A stretch of DNA of 5,079 nucleotides from Acetobacteraceae bacterium. GTDB lineage: Bacteria; Pseudomonadota; Alphaproteobacteria; Acetobacterales; Acetobacteraceae. This document shows positions 4,790 to 5,079 of this stretch, piece after piece. The stretch is from positions 1 to 5,079 of the forward strand of contig JASHVB010000278.1 of NCBI GenBank assembly GCA_030039695.1, written 5' to 3'. Position 1 is the first letter of the stretch. Each line of letters opens with the position of its first letter. The notes beneath the pieces were generated by a model that had not been told where the DNA came from, did not search any database, and worked only from the letters and a program-made list of their open reading frames with translations. A program made the position numbers and the translations under genes.

Positions 4790-5079
4790 CTCCGCAATCT
4801 GCTTGCCGGCCAGCGACCGCTATGTCCTCTGCGGGAGCGAGAGCAAGATCTTGAACTTCCTCCGGCTATGATGCTGGCCACGAGGCGAATGCCGGAGACC
4901 GGCCGGTGGGTCAGAACGTCGTTCCCCGCAAGGACGCACGGTCTTTCGATGTCTCGACCCATCGCGGACCGACATCGCTCCAGCCATTGGGCGGCCGGAG
5001 GCCAAGGTTGAGACCGCACCCATGACCGCCAACGCCCGTGGTGTGCACCGCGTCACCATCTCCTCGAATTGCCACCAGA

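Larger units (their letters stand above)
4708..5079. other. Gene-free interval at the right edge
   Basis: Apart from the ribosome binding site and the nested inverted repeats listed separately, I see no supportable gene. Several frames are open for 80-110 codons on both strands, but their products are dominated by Arg, Ser, Pro and Gly, lack a plausible start with a ribosome binding site, and match no family I know. The promoter of the arabinofuranosidase gene should lie here, but no convincing -35/-10 pair is visible. Confidence 0.5.

Noticed and set aside
4744..5059. Overlapping open frames of 79-110 codons near the right edge
   Set aside because: Amino acid content is typical of chance frames in GC-rich DNA. 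The one minus-strand ATG with a nearby purine stretch has it directly against the start codon, too close to work, and no domain is visible.
1..5079. CRISPR arrays, tRNA or rRNA genes, riboswitches, phage or defence modules
   Set aside because: No direct repeat arrays, cloverleaf-like segments or defence-related proteins were seen apart from the decayed toxin-antitoxin pair.

Overview
This is a GC-rich window whose gene content fits an alphaproteobacterium, probably of the Rhizobiales type. That placement is inferred from family resemblance and base composition; no marker gene is present. Four genes look intact or are cut only by the window edge: the C-terminal half of a HAD-IIA hydrolase (+, from the left edge to 415), a small VOC/glyoxalase-fold protein (+, 1452-1883), a PPK2-family polyphosphate kinase (-, 2082-2981), and a secreted GH54 alpha-L-arabinofuranosidase of the AbfB type (-, 3607-4707).

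Between them lies decayed accessory DNA. At 545-1122 (-) is a broken toxin-antitoxin pair. The PIN-domain toxin gene carries a nonsense codon and two frameshifts, while the ribbon-helix-helix antitoxin gene that overlaps it by ATGA is still open, though apparently short at its C-terminus. A fragment resembling the C-terminal part of an ISKra4-type transposase (+, about 450-570) runs into the 3' end of that antitoxin gene. At about 3103-3597 (-) is a remnant of an IS630-family transposase, missing its N-terminal part and two catalytic acidic positions. It starts about 10 bp beyond the arabinofuranosidase stop codon.

The intact genes do not form an operon or a shared pathway. The VOC gene and ppk2 converge across a 198 bp gap. 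The arabinofuranosidase gene is visibly lower in GC than the left part of the window (29 G+C in 60 at 4141-4200, against 49 in 60 at 61-120) and sits beside IS debris, which suggests but does not prove horizontal acquisition. The stretches 1123-1451, 1884-2081, 2982-3102 and 4708-5079 hold no gene I can support, only a few short inverted repeats and candidate ribosome binding sites.

I see no convincing new multi-gene system. The most informative observations are the base-level record of toxin decay beside a preserved antitoxin, the two IS remnants, the catalytic-domain-only bacterial GH54 enzyme, and two symmetrical DNA elements at or near gene starts (2980-2991 and 4753-4789).
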